Made by a program: the position numbers and the translations under genes
Part shown: positions 34,341 through 46,957 of the stretch, one piece after another
How the letters are laid out: every line of letters starts with the position of its first letter
How positions within the stretch are numbered: position 1 is the stretch's first letter
Notes under the pieces: model-generated
Told to the model about the DNA's origin: nothing
The model's database searches: none
Seen by the model: the letters and a program-made list of their open reading frames with translations, nothing else
Assembly: GCF_045679555.1 (NCBI RefSeq)
Contig: NC_092099.1
Coordinates: forward strand, 14,708,076-14,772,075
Origin: Salvelinus alpinus
Lineage: Eukaryota > Chordata > Actinopteri > Salmoniformes > Salmonidae
Direction: 5' to 3'
Length of the DNA: 64,000 nucleotides

Positions 34341-34449
34341 TTGTTATGAATGGGAGTGGGACCGGTAAGGATATTATGTTACCCAAAGTGGTCCGCTACT
34401 CCAAAAATCCCTCTCCACCCATGTGCACGCACGCACGTAGATCAACAGA

Positions 34450-34930
34450 GTGGAGCTTGTAGTAACATTAACCCTAAACTCTAGCTTCATGTCAACATCC
34501 CGGCTCAACCCTAAACCTAGCCTCAAAACTAACCCTAGCTTCATTTCCACTTCCGGCTCAACCCTAACGCTAACCCTAAATCTAGCTTCATGTGTACGTC
34601 CCGGCTCAACCCTAAACCTCAGCCCCACCCTCTGCTGGTTTGAAGAAAACGGAAACATCTGGTTTTCAGGGATACAGTATCTTCAACCTAGCTTCCTTTT
34701 CCCCCGGATAAACCTAACCCTATCTTCATATCCACTCTGGGCTCAACCTTTACGCTAATCCTAACCATAACCCAGATTAATGTCCACATCCCAGCTCAAC
34801 CCTAAACCTAGCCTCAATCCTAACCCTCGCTTCATCTCAACATCTCGGCTCAATCCTAGACATAACCCTAACTTCTGTCCACTAACCCTAAAAAATAACC
34901 CTAATTAACCCCACCTCCCACTATATTGCA
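34450..34930 (+). repeat. Minisatellite with CCCTAA-like words
   Basis: Degenerate units of about 45-55 bp each combine TAGCTTCATGTCCACATCCC, then GGCTCAACCCTAAACC. CCCTAA or CCCTAAC words occur repeatedly. A 70-bp interruption lies near 34635-34700. The array resembles degenerate interstitial telomeric DNA but is not a (CCCTAA)n array. Confidence 0.75.
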
Positions 34931-34997
34931 GAAACGTAGGCCTCACTTGAAGCCTGACCTAGAGTTAATGTGCTTTTGAGTAACATCGGCAGAACGG

Positions 34998-36320
34998 TTG
35001 GGCTAGAAACAAAATATGGGTATGGGATCGTTCAACAGATGCTCGCGATGAACGCAAGCCTACACCTGACCATGTGAAATGAATTGAAACTTGGTCCCAC
35101 AGAGAAAAAGGCCTTTCTCCCATAGAAAAGCATTACCTATAGCCCTCACATTACCATGACGCATCTGTGGACTGCAATTGAGCCAGCTAACCACGCTTCC
35201 ACACAACCCATCATGAGCTTATAGGGATGCCCTGAGTTGAGGTTCAGCTTATTGTGCAAATGGCTTAATTAATCCTCAACATGGTTCCTCATTCTCTCCC
35301 TGTAGTTACACAAAAACCTTGTTTTTCATCCTCTGTAAAATGGTAACTTCTTACGTAAAGACTTGAAACTCTGGGTATTGTTAAAGAGTGTCCCCATGAG
35401 GCCGTACATTGTATTTCAGCTTCCTGTGATTACAGAAAGTGACTTAATTGGGGGTCATGTGGGCTGTTTCGAAGAGTTATAAAGGTGGAATCTTCCCAAA
35501 TTGTACATATTTGTGACCCAGGGTCCATCATGACCCGGCATATGAAATTGGAAGTCAATCGATCCAAAAGCAGTTTTTTCCTCCATTGGACACAATGGTG
35601 TTGCAGTTCTAGAAGCTAAGAGGCTTGTGAGAATTCATTCTGAACAGAATATTGGTTGGGAAAAAAATATTTACTTGAAACTGTCTGTCTCTTCCTGTCT
35701 GTCTGTGTCTGTCTGTCTGTCTGTCAGTCTGTCTGTCAGCCTGTCTCTTTCTTTTGTGTATCTTTCTGTTTGCCTGTCTGCCTGCCTGTCTGTCTGAGTC
35801 TTTCACCAATTTATTGTAGCTGTATCACCAACTTTCTTGCCTTGAATGCAATGTATTGACTGTATTGTGTCAATGCCATTGATGCATATTTATATATCAA
35901 TATATTGTCTGTGGAGGTGGGAGAGAGGAAGGAGAGGGAAAGAGATGAGAAGAAGGGGAAGAGGAGGGAGGGAAAGAAGAAGGGAGAGAGAATGGGGGGA
36001 GGAGTGAGAGAAAGAAGGGGGAGAGTGAGGGAGGGGGGAGAGAGAGAGCGAGAGGGGGGGGGGTCTGTGAGTCACATCTTTTCCCATTGAATGCAATGTT
36101 TTGACATAAACATCAACACTGTGACACTCATCGTTTCCCATTGACATAAGCGTCAATTGGTTGATGCTCATCTTTTCCCATTGAATGCAATGTATTGACA
36201 TAAACCTCAATTTGTTAACACTCATCTTCTCCCATTGAACGCAATGTATTGACATAAGCGTCAACCCTTTGACACATCTTTTCCCATTGAATACAATAGA
36301 ATACATTGTGTGCCCTGACA
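34998..36320 (-). repeat. Right arm of the large inverted repeat
   Basis: Reverse-complement counterpart of 25530-27215. 34998-35620 matches 26590-27215, the GA-rich tract 35916-36063 matches the CT-rich tract, and the CTTTTCCCATTGAATGCAAT minisatellite (36070-36310) matches the left minisatellite. A (CTGT)n microsatellite (35686-35800) differs in length from the left side. The arm is shorter than the left, consistent with later insertions and deletions. Confidence 0.85.
35686..35800. repeat. (CTGT)n microsatellite
   Basis: Interrupted CTGT repeats (CTGTCTGTCTGTCAGTCTGT and similar) inside the right arm. The corresponding left-arm position near 26545-26590 has only a few CAGG/CAGACA units. 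Confidence 0.85.
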
Positions 36321-37171
36321 CTGGGACAAGAAATCTTTCTGACTGCTCCTGATAAATAAAATGTCCACGTTAGAAGTGCAGATATATAAGAATGACAGCA
36401 TCTCCATGGGCATTTTCGAAGTTCTGTGAATTTAGTAAATCGACGCTGGTTTGAATAACATCAAGAAAGCAGAATGAGGGGAGGAAAAAACTCTTGAGCT
36501 TTGATGTATAGGATTGAGATGTGATGAGGTCTGTTCAAAGTGAGTACAAAGTAGTGTTAAGCTGCAAAAAAGTAAATGCAGCTTACGTCAAGGTTGGGAA
36601 GCTGAAGTAATAGGAGATGATGAAGGAATGTCCTGTCTCACCCAAAACGAAGGCTAGAAGATGAAACGCTATCTGGCATAAAAAATAGATGCTTCGTTGT
36701 AAAGGTGTCTTGAGTTTTAAAACGCATTTTTGTAACTGCTAAATCTTGAAACTTGGATGTACAGTTTTAGAAAAGATCGACTGTGATCTAAATGGTCTCA
36801 TGTTTGATTAATCAGGTGATCATGTAAGCCTGCTCATTAGCTATTGCAAAAACCTACCATGTTGTATCCCCATCTATTGTGTTTATGAATATTGAATAGT
36901 TACAACCATGTGGCTTTGAACATGAAAAGAAAACAACATGAAATTGGCAATGCTACAGACGTCTGCTCTCAGAAGTGGATCTGAGTTTGAGTCATTGATC
37001 TGCTGGTGCCATATTGCCACAGTTAGCGCTGAGAGCTTGGCTTTCCTCTTGGGTCTCATAGAGGGGGAAAAAACCCATTGACATAACTGTGGGAATATTT
37101 GCTTTTCACCCTGTCCCTTACAGCTTTTAATGCCTTCATGATTTTTCTGTGAGGTTTTATTACCTCATTGT
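36321..37171. other. MYO3B intron, nothing recognised
   Basis: AT-rich sequence between the inverted-repeat complex and a SINE. No coding or repeat signal was recognised. Confidence 0.4.
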
Positions 37172-37346
37172 GTTTTTTTTCAATTTAATTTAACTAGGCA
37201 AGTCAATTAAGAACAAATTCTTATTTTCAATGACGGCCTAGGAACAGTGGGTTAACTGCCTTGTTCAGGGGCAGAACGACCGATTTGTACCATGTCAGCT
37301 TGGGGATTCGATCCAACTCTCTAACCACTAGGCTACCTGCCGCCCA
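37172..37346 (-). mobile_element. HpaI-type SINE, minus orientation
   Basis: Read on the minus strand: GGCGGCAGGTAGCCTAGTGG (tRNA-like head), a degenerate B box, GAGCTGACAAGG-type words, GGCAGTTAACCCACTG (holding the GTTAAC site that names the family), then AACTGACTTGCCTAGTTAAA at the 3' end. Nearly full length. A Pol III retroposon, about 200 bp upstream of a MYO3B exon. Confidence 0.88.
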
Positions 37347-37545
37347 GTGCAATTTGAATGCATCTCATTATGTAGTGGTTATCCATTGGGGCTGTTACAG
37401 CACTGCGTATCTGTGTGGAATTTTGTTGTTGTTTGTTTTGGTTGTTGTTGTTGTTGTGAGAGGATCCGACTGGGTGCCATGTCTCTGTGCTGTGTCTCAG
37501 TGATTTGTCTCTGTGCTGTGTCTGAGTGATTTGTCTCTGTTGCAG

Positions 37546-37646
37546 GTCCAGTGCTCAAGCTGCAGCAGCGAACCCCTCCCCGGCGGGGCAAGCAGCCCAT
37601 ACTGCTGAACAGCCCTGAAGACAGTCTCTATTACAACCAGCTAAAT
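37546..37646 (+). CDS. myo3b: MYO3B tail exon (conserved block, first half)
   Basis: This 101-nt exon between tctgttgcag and gtgagt starts in phase 1 and encodes GPVLKLQQRTPPRRGKQPIL followed by LNSPEDSLYYNQLN. The S-P-E-D-x-x-Y-Y-N-Q-L-N block is the hallmark of the conserved C-terminal tail of vertebrate MYO3B, and it belongs to the region through which class III myosins bind espin-family ankyrin repeats (family knowledge). The exon is intact, with 33 full codons after the split Gly. Splice phase matches the exon at 38029. Confidence 0.93.
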
Positions 37647-38028
37647 GTGAGTTCAAAGTGGCGATAAAGCCCTTTGTCTGACTTTGGTTCCAGATGATAA
37701 TACAATTAAATCTACCTGTGCCAGACCCTCGAGCCCCACCCCCACGCTTCTCTGCCTCTTGTCTTGAACATGTGCTTATGCTCTTTATCTGTTGCTTTCA
37801 TGTCAGGATGTCTGCCTTCACGGTGAATAATTGATGTGGTTTATCAAAGCTGAGCAAGATGCATGCTTCATCAGGCTCACTTGAGCCCTTTGATAAAAAA
37901 TATAAAAAATATGCTGTGACTTCTGATACTATCAGCATCTGCTCTCATTCAACACAAAATCACTTTGAATTAAAAATGTATGACTCTCTGCTCATCTTTT
38001 GACTGTGTGCTCTTGGCCCTTTCCACAG
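37647..38028 (+). other. MYO3B intron
   Basis: A 382-nt intron with donor gtgagt and acceptor tttccacag. Nothing else is seen. Confidence 0.85.
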
Positions 38029-38075
38029 AGAAATCTGGATTACCAGGGGAGCAAGAGGAAGCCGAGAAAACTTGG
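38029..38075 (+). CDS. myo3b: MYO3B tail exon (KRKPRK block)
   Basis: A 47-nt micro-exon encodes RNLDYQGSKRKPRKLG in phase 0, flanked by tttccacag and gtaaat. The basic SKRKPRKLG stretch is strongly conserved in vertebrate class III myosin tails and lies between the two YY-containing segments of the cargo-binding region. The exon is intact and its last two bases (GG) join the C at 38479 to complete Gly. Confidence 0.92.
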
Positions 38076-38478
38076 GTAAATAACTGCTTTCCTTCCTACA
38101 GCAACTCTAAACAGAGCAGGCCCTTTGTGGAATAGTAGAATCCAGGAATGGATTTTGTTTTCCTATCATGTAAATTGAGAGCTGAAAATAACCACGTTTT
38201 TTTACAAGCTCCTTTGCGTCATTAGAGAGGGCGACGTATTAAGGCTTTGTCAGCATGCTAATTTTAATTGTTGACAATTTGACTATTTGTAAACCAGGTT
38301 TATAGGCTACCAAGTCAATGTCATATAGAAGAGGCTTAACTCCTCTCTGCCTTATCTATGTTAGATATCATTGCTTTTATTAACGGGATTAAACTGACTA
38401 CATTTTCTGTTTGAAATGTTTTAAAAGAGCAGTCTTAACATTTTCCCTCTCATAATCTTCCTATCTTGAACATCACAG
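38076..38478 (+). other. MYO3B intron
   Basis: A 403-nt intron with a gtaaat donor and a catcacag acceptor. No repeat is recognised. Confidence 0.8.
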
Positions 38479-38631
38479 CCAAATCAAAGTGCTGGACAGA
38501 GAGGGTTAATACTACAAATTACTGTCAATGGTGGAGTCAATCCCTGAGGAAGACTCCTCAACTGGGGCCCCTCCCACCCTGTCAAGAGGGCCAGTCTTCA
38601 GTCAGAACTGAGCTACAACCCCTGTCAACTG
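38479..38631 (+). CDS. myo3b: MYO3B last coding exon with premature stop
   Basis: It begins QIKVLDREG in frame, then has TAA at 38507-38509 where family members encode an acidic residue before YYKxLS. Beyond the stop the same frame stays open for 33 codons (YYKLLSMVESIPEEDSSTGA…GPVFSQN) up to TGA 38609-38611, which fits the family C-terminus. A good donor (CTG|GTAAGAG, 38632) follows, so the exon may splice to a non-coding exon. If so, the TAA lies 122 nt upstream of the junction, a context usually subject to nonsense-mediated decay. Substitution or assembly error are the two explanations. Confidence 0.88.
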
Positions 38632-40040
38632 GTAAGAGTCAAAGAGCACTAGCCAGACACACACTGAAAGAACATTTTCTCCATATGCACCATGTATTAC
38701 AAGTACCAGTGATGTACAACAAGAGACCAAAGCAAATGTCTATTATTTTTAAGAATGACTGATGATGCTCCCCCTGTACAGGAATGTGTGTATTTGGCTG
38801 AACATGGACTCCACAATCAAGGTTTGTCTCATGAATATAGTTCCGCTGCCATGTTTTACATCAGCAGTTCCTTGTACATTGACACCTCCCCCACACACCT
38901 CTCAATTTAGTCAGATAGGCTCCAGTAGTGTAGGGATTAGTTATGGTGTCGTTCATTCCTCTTCTGGCTTGTTTTGAAAAAATCTGGTTCACACAAGAGA
39001 CTCATGTTAAAATAAATATTTGTCTTTCAAAATCATGACATGGTACAGAGGTTGCATCCATAATTTGAAAGTCAATGACAAAGGCACGTTTGTGGAAAGA
39101 AAATGACACAGTACTGTTTAGCAGAAGAGGAAAAGACTAATTAAATCTTTTTTTTTCCCAATAAAGTTTCATTGTCAGGGAATATTGTACGATAGACCCC
39201 GACTAAGACTCCCCTAACAGCAAGCTTGAGCCAAAGTAGATACTGTAGGAAAACTGCTCTATTTAGAGAGTACGGGTGGAAATCTGTCATGGAAGCAGAC
39301 TCTGAGAACTAGACATTTGCCCATCATCCTCAGTCTGTGAAGACCAGGGTTGCGTTCGAAAGGACTAATAGGGTCATGGTCAGTTTATTCTCTGTTCACT
39401 GTGGTATACTAAATTAAGTGTAACAATTATGTTATCAAGTCTTCTTCCTGAAAAGCTGTATTAAGAATATAGAGGTATACTGTAATGTGAATAGTCAATG
39501 TTATTATTTAACCCTTTGCAGTTAATTATTCAACCCCTTGCAGTGAATTATTCAATAATGATTGTAATATGTTATTTTTTTATCATTATACCAAGAGTGA
39601 TCTATAGTTCGATGCTGTGTACTAGAATCTCCAAAAATGGTCTTTCACTGACACAGAGCTAGTCGTAACTCTGAATTTCCCCCAAAGTGTAGGAATTTCC
39701 TTTTAAGATGTGTCGGAAATGCGGGGCTGGCAAGTTGATTTGTAGTGGGGGGTTTTAATTTGCATATCATTTACTGCATCTCCTTTTGTTGACACCCCAG
39801 GGCCCAAGCCAAGATTTTGATCTTAATAGGAAGAGTAGGGGGGTATGACTAGTTAAATAAAGGTTAAATAAATAAAATAAATAAAAATGACGGAAGATCC
39901 CTTCCTCCTTATTCTTACTCAGTGAGAAACACATTAGAGCTCTGCCTAGATAGCAGGACCAGCCACAGTCAGTCCAGGTTCTACTCTGATTCCTTTGGGT
40001 TTTCAGAAGCCCTAGGTGGCCATCAGAGAGCAAGACTACA
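38632..40040. other. MYO3B 3' region, mostly unrecognised
   Basis: Intronic or 3'-flanking sequence. A SINE-type 3' tail (AGTTAAATAAAGGTTAAATA followed by AAATA units) is at 39840-39893. No gene is seen. Confidence 0.45.
39840..39893 (+). repeat. SINE 3' tail fragment
   Basis: ACTAGTTAAATAAAGGTTAA followed by AAATA/AAATAA units is the plus-strand 3' end of the HpaI-type tail. The head is absent. Confidence 0.55.
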
Positions 40041-40215
40041 TTTTTTTTTTTTTTTTTTTACCGTTATTTTACCAGGTAAGTTGACTGAGAACACGTTCTC
40101 ATTTGCAGCAACGACCTGGGGAATAGTTACAGGGGAGAGGAGGGGGATGAATGAGCCAATTGTAAACTGGGGATTATTAGGTGACCATGATGGTTTGAGG
40201 GCCAGATTGGGAATT

Positions 40216-40249
<34 letters not shown>

Positions 40250-40545
40250 ACGATAAGTGCCATGGGATCTTTAATGACCTCAGAGAGTCAGGACACCCGT
40301 TTAACGTCCCATCCGAAAGACGGCACCCTACACAGGGCAGTGTCCCCAATCACTGCCCTGGGGCATTGGGATATTTTTATTTTATTTATTTTTTTAGACC
40401 AGAGGAAAGAGTGCCTCCTACTGGCCCTCCAACACCACTTCCAGCAGCATCTGGTCTCCCATCCAGGGACTGACCAGGACCAACCCTGCTTAGCTTCAGA
40501 AGCAAGCCAGCAGTGGTATGCAGGGTGGTACAATACGGGTCAGGA
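40041..40545 (-). mobile_element. 5S rRNA-derived SINE (OS-SINE1-like), minus orientation
   Basis: The plus-strand block GGTCTCCCATCCAGGGACTG … CCCTGCTTAGCTTCAGAAG (40452-40503) is the reverse complement of the internal promoter region of 5S rRNA. The rest is a long body with CAGTGTCCCCAATCACTGCC and a 3' end (poly-T on the plus strand at 40041-40058 and TTTTACCAGGTAAGTTGACT) resembling LINE tails. Salmonids carry such an element, OS-SINE1, in the DeuSINE superfamily. It is not a 5S rRNA gene. Confidence 0.82.
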
Positions 40546-40559
40546 CTAGGTCAAGTTGC

Positions 40560-42303
40560 ATTCAGGTTTTGTGGGACTTTAAACGGTTAGCTAACATGTT
40601 GTATGGCTTTTTTCACATTGTGAGACATACAGTACTAATATGTACAAATAATGTTATTCATACCTGCGTACATTTTATTTGCCATATCTTCGATCTAAGC
40701 CTACTAGAAAGTCTGTGCCCTCAAGCCTGGAGTGAAGCAAAAGTAATTCCGCTACCCAAGAATAGTAAAGCCCCCTTTACTGGTTCAAATAGCCGACCAA
40801 TCAACCTGATACCAACCCTTCGTAAACTTTTGGAAAAATTGTGTTTGACTAGATACAATGCTATTTTACTGTAAACAAATTGGCAACAGACTTTCAGCAA
40901 GCTTATAGGGAAGGACATTCAACAAGCACAGCACTTACACAAATTACTGATGATTAGCTGAGTGAAATTGATGATAAAAAGATTTTGGGAGCTGTTTTGT
41001 TAGACTTCAGTGTGGCTTTTGACATCGATCATAGTCTGCTGATGGAAAAACGTATGTGTTATGTCTTTACACCCCCTGCTATATTGTGGATAAAGAGTTA
41101 CCTGTCTAACAGGACACAGAAGGTGTTCTTTGATGGAAGCCTCTCCAACATAATCCAGGTAGAATCAAGAATTCCTCAGGGCAGCTGTCTAGGCTCCTTA
41201 CTTTTTTCAATCTTTACTAATGACATGCCACTGGTCTTGAGTAAAGCCAGTGTGTCTATGTATGTGGATGACTCAACGCTTTACACGTCAGCTACTACAG
41301 CGAGTGAAATCACTGCAACACTTAACAAAGAGCTGCAGTTCGTTTCGGAACGGGTGGCAAGGAATAAGTTAGTCCTAAATATTTCATAACTAAAAGCATT
41401 GTATTTGTGACAAATAATTCACTAAACCCTAAACCTCAACTAAATCTTGTAATAAATTATGTGGAAATTGAGCAAGTTGAGGTGACTAAACTGCTTGGAG
41501 TAATCCTGGATTATAAACTGTCATGGTCAAAACATGTTGATACAACAGTAGCTAAAATGGGGAAAAGTCTGTCCATAATAAAGCGCTGCTCTGCCTTTTT
41601 AACAACACTATCAACAAGGCAGGTCCTACAGGCTCTAGTTTTGTTGCACCTGGACTACTGTTCAGTTGTGAGGTCATGTGCCACAAAGAGAGACCTCAGA
41701 AAAGGGCAGCACAGCTGGCCCTTAAAAGTACACGGAGAGCTAACATTAATAATATACATGTAAATCTCTCATGGCTCAAAGTGGAGGAGAGATTGACTTC
41801 ATCACTTGTTTTTATAAGAAGTGTTGACATGCTGAATTCACCGATGTTTCTGTTTAAACTACCTCGGACACCCATGCATACCCCACAAGACAGGCCACCA
41901 AAGGTCTCTTCAAAATCCCCAAGTCCAGAACAGACTATGGGAGGTGCACATTAGTACATAGAGTCATGACTACATGGAACTCTATTCCACATCAGGTAAC
42001 TGATGCAAGCAGTAGAATCTGATTATTTTTTAAAAGATAAAAATACACCTTATGTAACAGCGAGGACTGTGAAGAGACACACGCAGACACACATATACAT
42101 GATAAGAAACACACTCTACACACGTACACATGGATGTTGTATTGTAATGTGTGATAGTAAAGTGTTATGGGTAAAGTGTTATGAAATGTAATGTCATGTA
42201 ATATTTGTAATTGTTTATAACTGCCTTAATGTTGCTGGACTCCAGGAAGAGCAGCTGCTGCCTTGGCAACAGCAAATGGGGATCCTTAATAAATACAAAT
42301 AGT
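40560..42303 (+). mobile_element. LINE C, 5'-truncated, plus strand
   Basis: A plus-strand LINE fragment with RT coding sequence. Its 3' end is GCTGCTGCCTTGGCAACAGC followed by GGGGATCCTTAATAAATAC (42260-42297), the tail of a widespread fish LINE of Rex1-like type. The 5' boundary is approximate. It lies in the intergenic or 3' region between the last MYO3B coding exon and sp5. Confidence 0.8.
40700..41763 (+). pseudogene. LINE C reverse transcriptase, frameshifted
   Basis: An upstream part in one frame reads SEAKVIPLPKNSKAPFTGSN and SRPINLIPTLRKLLEK. The main frame (40985-41389) has AVLLDFSVAFDIDHSLLMEK (block A), RIPQGSCLGSLLFSIFTND (block B) and MYVDDSTLYTSA (block C). A stop at 41387 precedes the thumb region (41407-41763: KLLGVILDYKLSWSKHVD). 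Stops and frame changes show decay, although each catalytic block is readable. Confidence 0.82.
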
Positions 42304-44525
<2,222 letters not shown>

Positions 44526-45244
44526 AAAGGGGATAGAGGAAGAAGGAGATAAAAGAGTGTGTTGAGTATGCACATCAAAGGACTTTTAATGACAAGGGAT
44601 GCCATTAGAGTTACAGTGGCTTTTGTTTCAGCTTCCTCACACCTGCAATTTGTTGAGGGCATTCTATGCACAGTTGAGTTGCTCACATTTGCATGAAGAG
44701 AAAATGTTTGCATGAAGGGATTTCCTTGAAACTTTTCCCCTGTAATTTGGGTAGCTAATGACTGGTTTTCCTCCAAAGATTTGTATTTGAGAAACGAGCA
44801 TTCCACAATCAGGTCACTTACCCATGCAATAACATAGTAAGCTAGCAAAAGACTAGATACAAAACAACGTAAGGAAACAACATTCATCCTATGTCCTACA
44901 AAATTTGTTTAGCTAAAAAGTTTGAATGCCTATGGTGTTGGAATGAGGTTTGACAAATCAGAGCGTGAAATTCTGATTAGCCTCTCTCCGTTTGTGGAAT
45001 GAACGGGGCACTAGCAGACCGGGCATGGCCAAAGGTGTAACCTGTTCTGTTTTGCCTCGGCACTGCTCGCCCAGATGGTGGGACCAGCTGCCATAGAATA
45101 AACGCTGGGCGGGAAACAGTGTGAGAATCACTGTGGCCTTGCTGTAGTTTGGGAGACTAAATGGGGAAATCTGTCTCTGTCTTTCTGCCACTGCTAAGAG
45201 GAACAGGATCATATCACCTAGGGCTTCAATGTAGGGCTTCATAT
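44526..45244. other. Intergenic, nothing recognised
   Basis: No gene or repeat end was recognised. A minus-strand frame extends from here into the GA array by chance. Confidence 0.4.
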
Positions 45245-45912
45245 CACTCAGTGACTTTCAATGTGGCACCAGCATAGGATGTCACCTTTCCAAAAAGTCA
45301 GTTCGTCAAATTTCGGCCCTGCTAGAGCTGTCCCAGTCAACTGTAAGTGCTGTTATTGCGGCTATCTGCCCCACTGCATAGTGCCAAATGTAAACTTTGG
45401 TGGAGGAGGAATAATGGTCTAGGGCTGTTTTTCATGGTTCGGGCTAGACCCCTTAGTTCCGGTGAAGGGAAATCGTAACGCTACAGCAGATTCTGTGCTT
45501 TCAACTTTGTGGAAACAGTTTGGAGAAGGCCCTTTCCTGTTTCAGCATGACAATGCCCCCGTGCACAAAGCGAAGTCCAAACAGAAATGGTTTGTCGAGA
45601 TCGGTGTGGAAGAACTTGCCTGACCTGCACAGACCACTGACTTCAACCCCATCGAACACCTTTGGGATGAATTGGAACGCCGACTGCGAGCCAGGCCAAA
45701 TCGCCCAAAATCAGTGCCCAACCTCACTAATGCTCTTGTGGCTGAATAGAACAAGTCTCCGCAGCAATGTTCCAACATCTAGTGGAAAGCCTTCACAGAA
45801 GAGTGGAGGCTGTTATAGCAGTAAAGGGGGGAACCAACTCCTTATTAATGCCCATGATTTTGAAATGAGATGTTCGACAAGCAGGTGTCCACATACTTTT
45901 GGTCATGTAGTG
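45245..45912 (+). mobile_element. Truncated, internally deleted Tc1-like copy
   Basis: Same family as 7724-8901: shared words include TCAGTGACTTT, GTCAACTGTAAGTGCTGTTA, CAACCCCATCGAACACCTTT and the right end CCACATACTTTTGGTCATG. The left terminal repeat is missing, and a block corresponding to roughly 8000-8355 of the other copy is deleted near 45358. The right end is at about 45912. Confidence 0.82.
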
Positions 45913-46957
45913 TAAAGTATAACACAGAATATGTAAATAAGAGAACATGAGTAGTGAGAACTTTTACATGCAGTTAGTTAGTCTACGACAGGTGCTTTTG
46001 TCCCCGGCTGGCTTCTCCGACAGCGTAATTACTTGATATGATATGTCCGTTTCTCATCTTTCCTGGCAGAGCAGGTTTTGACGCTGAGAATTATTGTGGG
46101 AAGGCTGAATTACCACATACAGGGTGGGCTGAGAGAATGTGAAATTACTTTTCCCTCCTTCCTTGACCTTGGGCCAGCCTGCACATTGCCATGGCTTTTC
46201 TCTTGAATATGCAGAGATCCCCTCCTTCATAGGTTGAGGGTGAAAAATGTGTTTTATCGCATTGCAGGACAAATCTTGAAAATTAGAGAGACCAAAGTTG
46301 GAGTTCTTCTAAGTTGGAGGCTGTGAACAATGGCAGCCTTCTGTCAGAGAGCAACTTCAAAGGTCTGCTGAGTGACTGCTCTGAGTTATACTTTCTTGTA
46401 GATCACTGAGGAAATTCACAGATGTTTTCTCATACGAGACACCATTATAGCGGCTCAAGTACCCAGTAGCCTCGAGCACCTCTCTTCTCGCGCTCCCCCA
46501 CTCCCTCTCTCACTCAGCCCCCCTCTCTCTCATGTCTCTTGTGTGAGACAGATGTGGAACCTGCTTTCTCTCCAACTGTCCAGAGAATATGAAAAGTTAA
46601 AAAAGGGTTCATGTTGTTGCATTGCCCCCCAACTACCTCAAAGCTGCACTTCTCACTGTCAATGTATTTAATGTTATAAGACCGGATGCAACGCCACTTT
46701 CACTTACTCCACAGACAGTATATGCAATTTTCTGGGAAATAATTGATACTGAAATATGAAACATGCCATATTAATGCATGTAAATAGTCAAATGCTTTTT
46801 ATATAGATGGAATATGCCATTGTGCCTGGAATTGGAGACATGTTATCCTCTGTATTTCAATGTTTAATTCTCTGGACTTGAAGTCAACTATGTTTAAGTA
46901 ATACAAAAGGAATGAATGATATATTATAAATGGACTTTGTCTCTCTTTGTTTTACAG
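45913..46957. other. Intergenic or MYO3B 3' intron
   Basis: No gene recognised. A good polypyrimidine tract and acceptor (tctctctttgttttacag) end at 46957. Confidence 0.4.

Noticed and set aside
34450..34930. True telomeric repeat array
   Set aside because: CCCTAA words occur in a longer degenerate unit, not as contiguous hexamers.
40452..40503. 5S rRNA similarity, possible 5S gene
   Set aside because: Only the internal promoter part is present, fused to a SINE body and tail.
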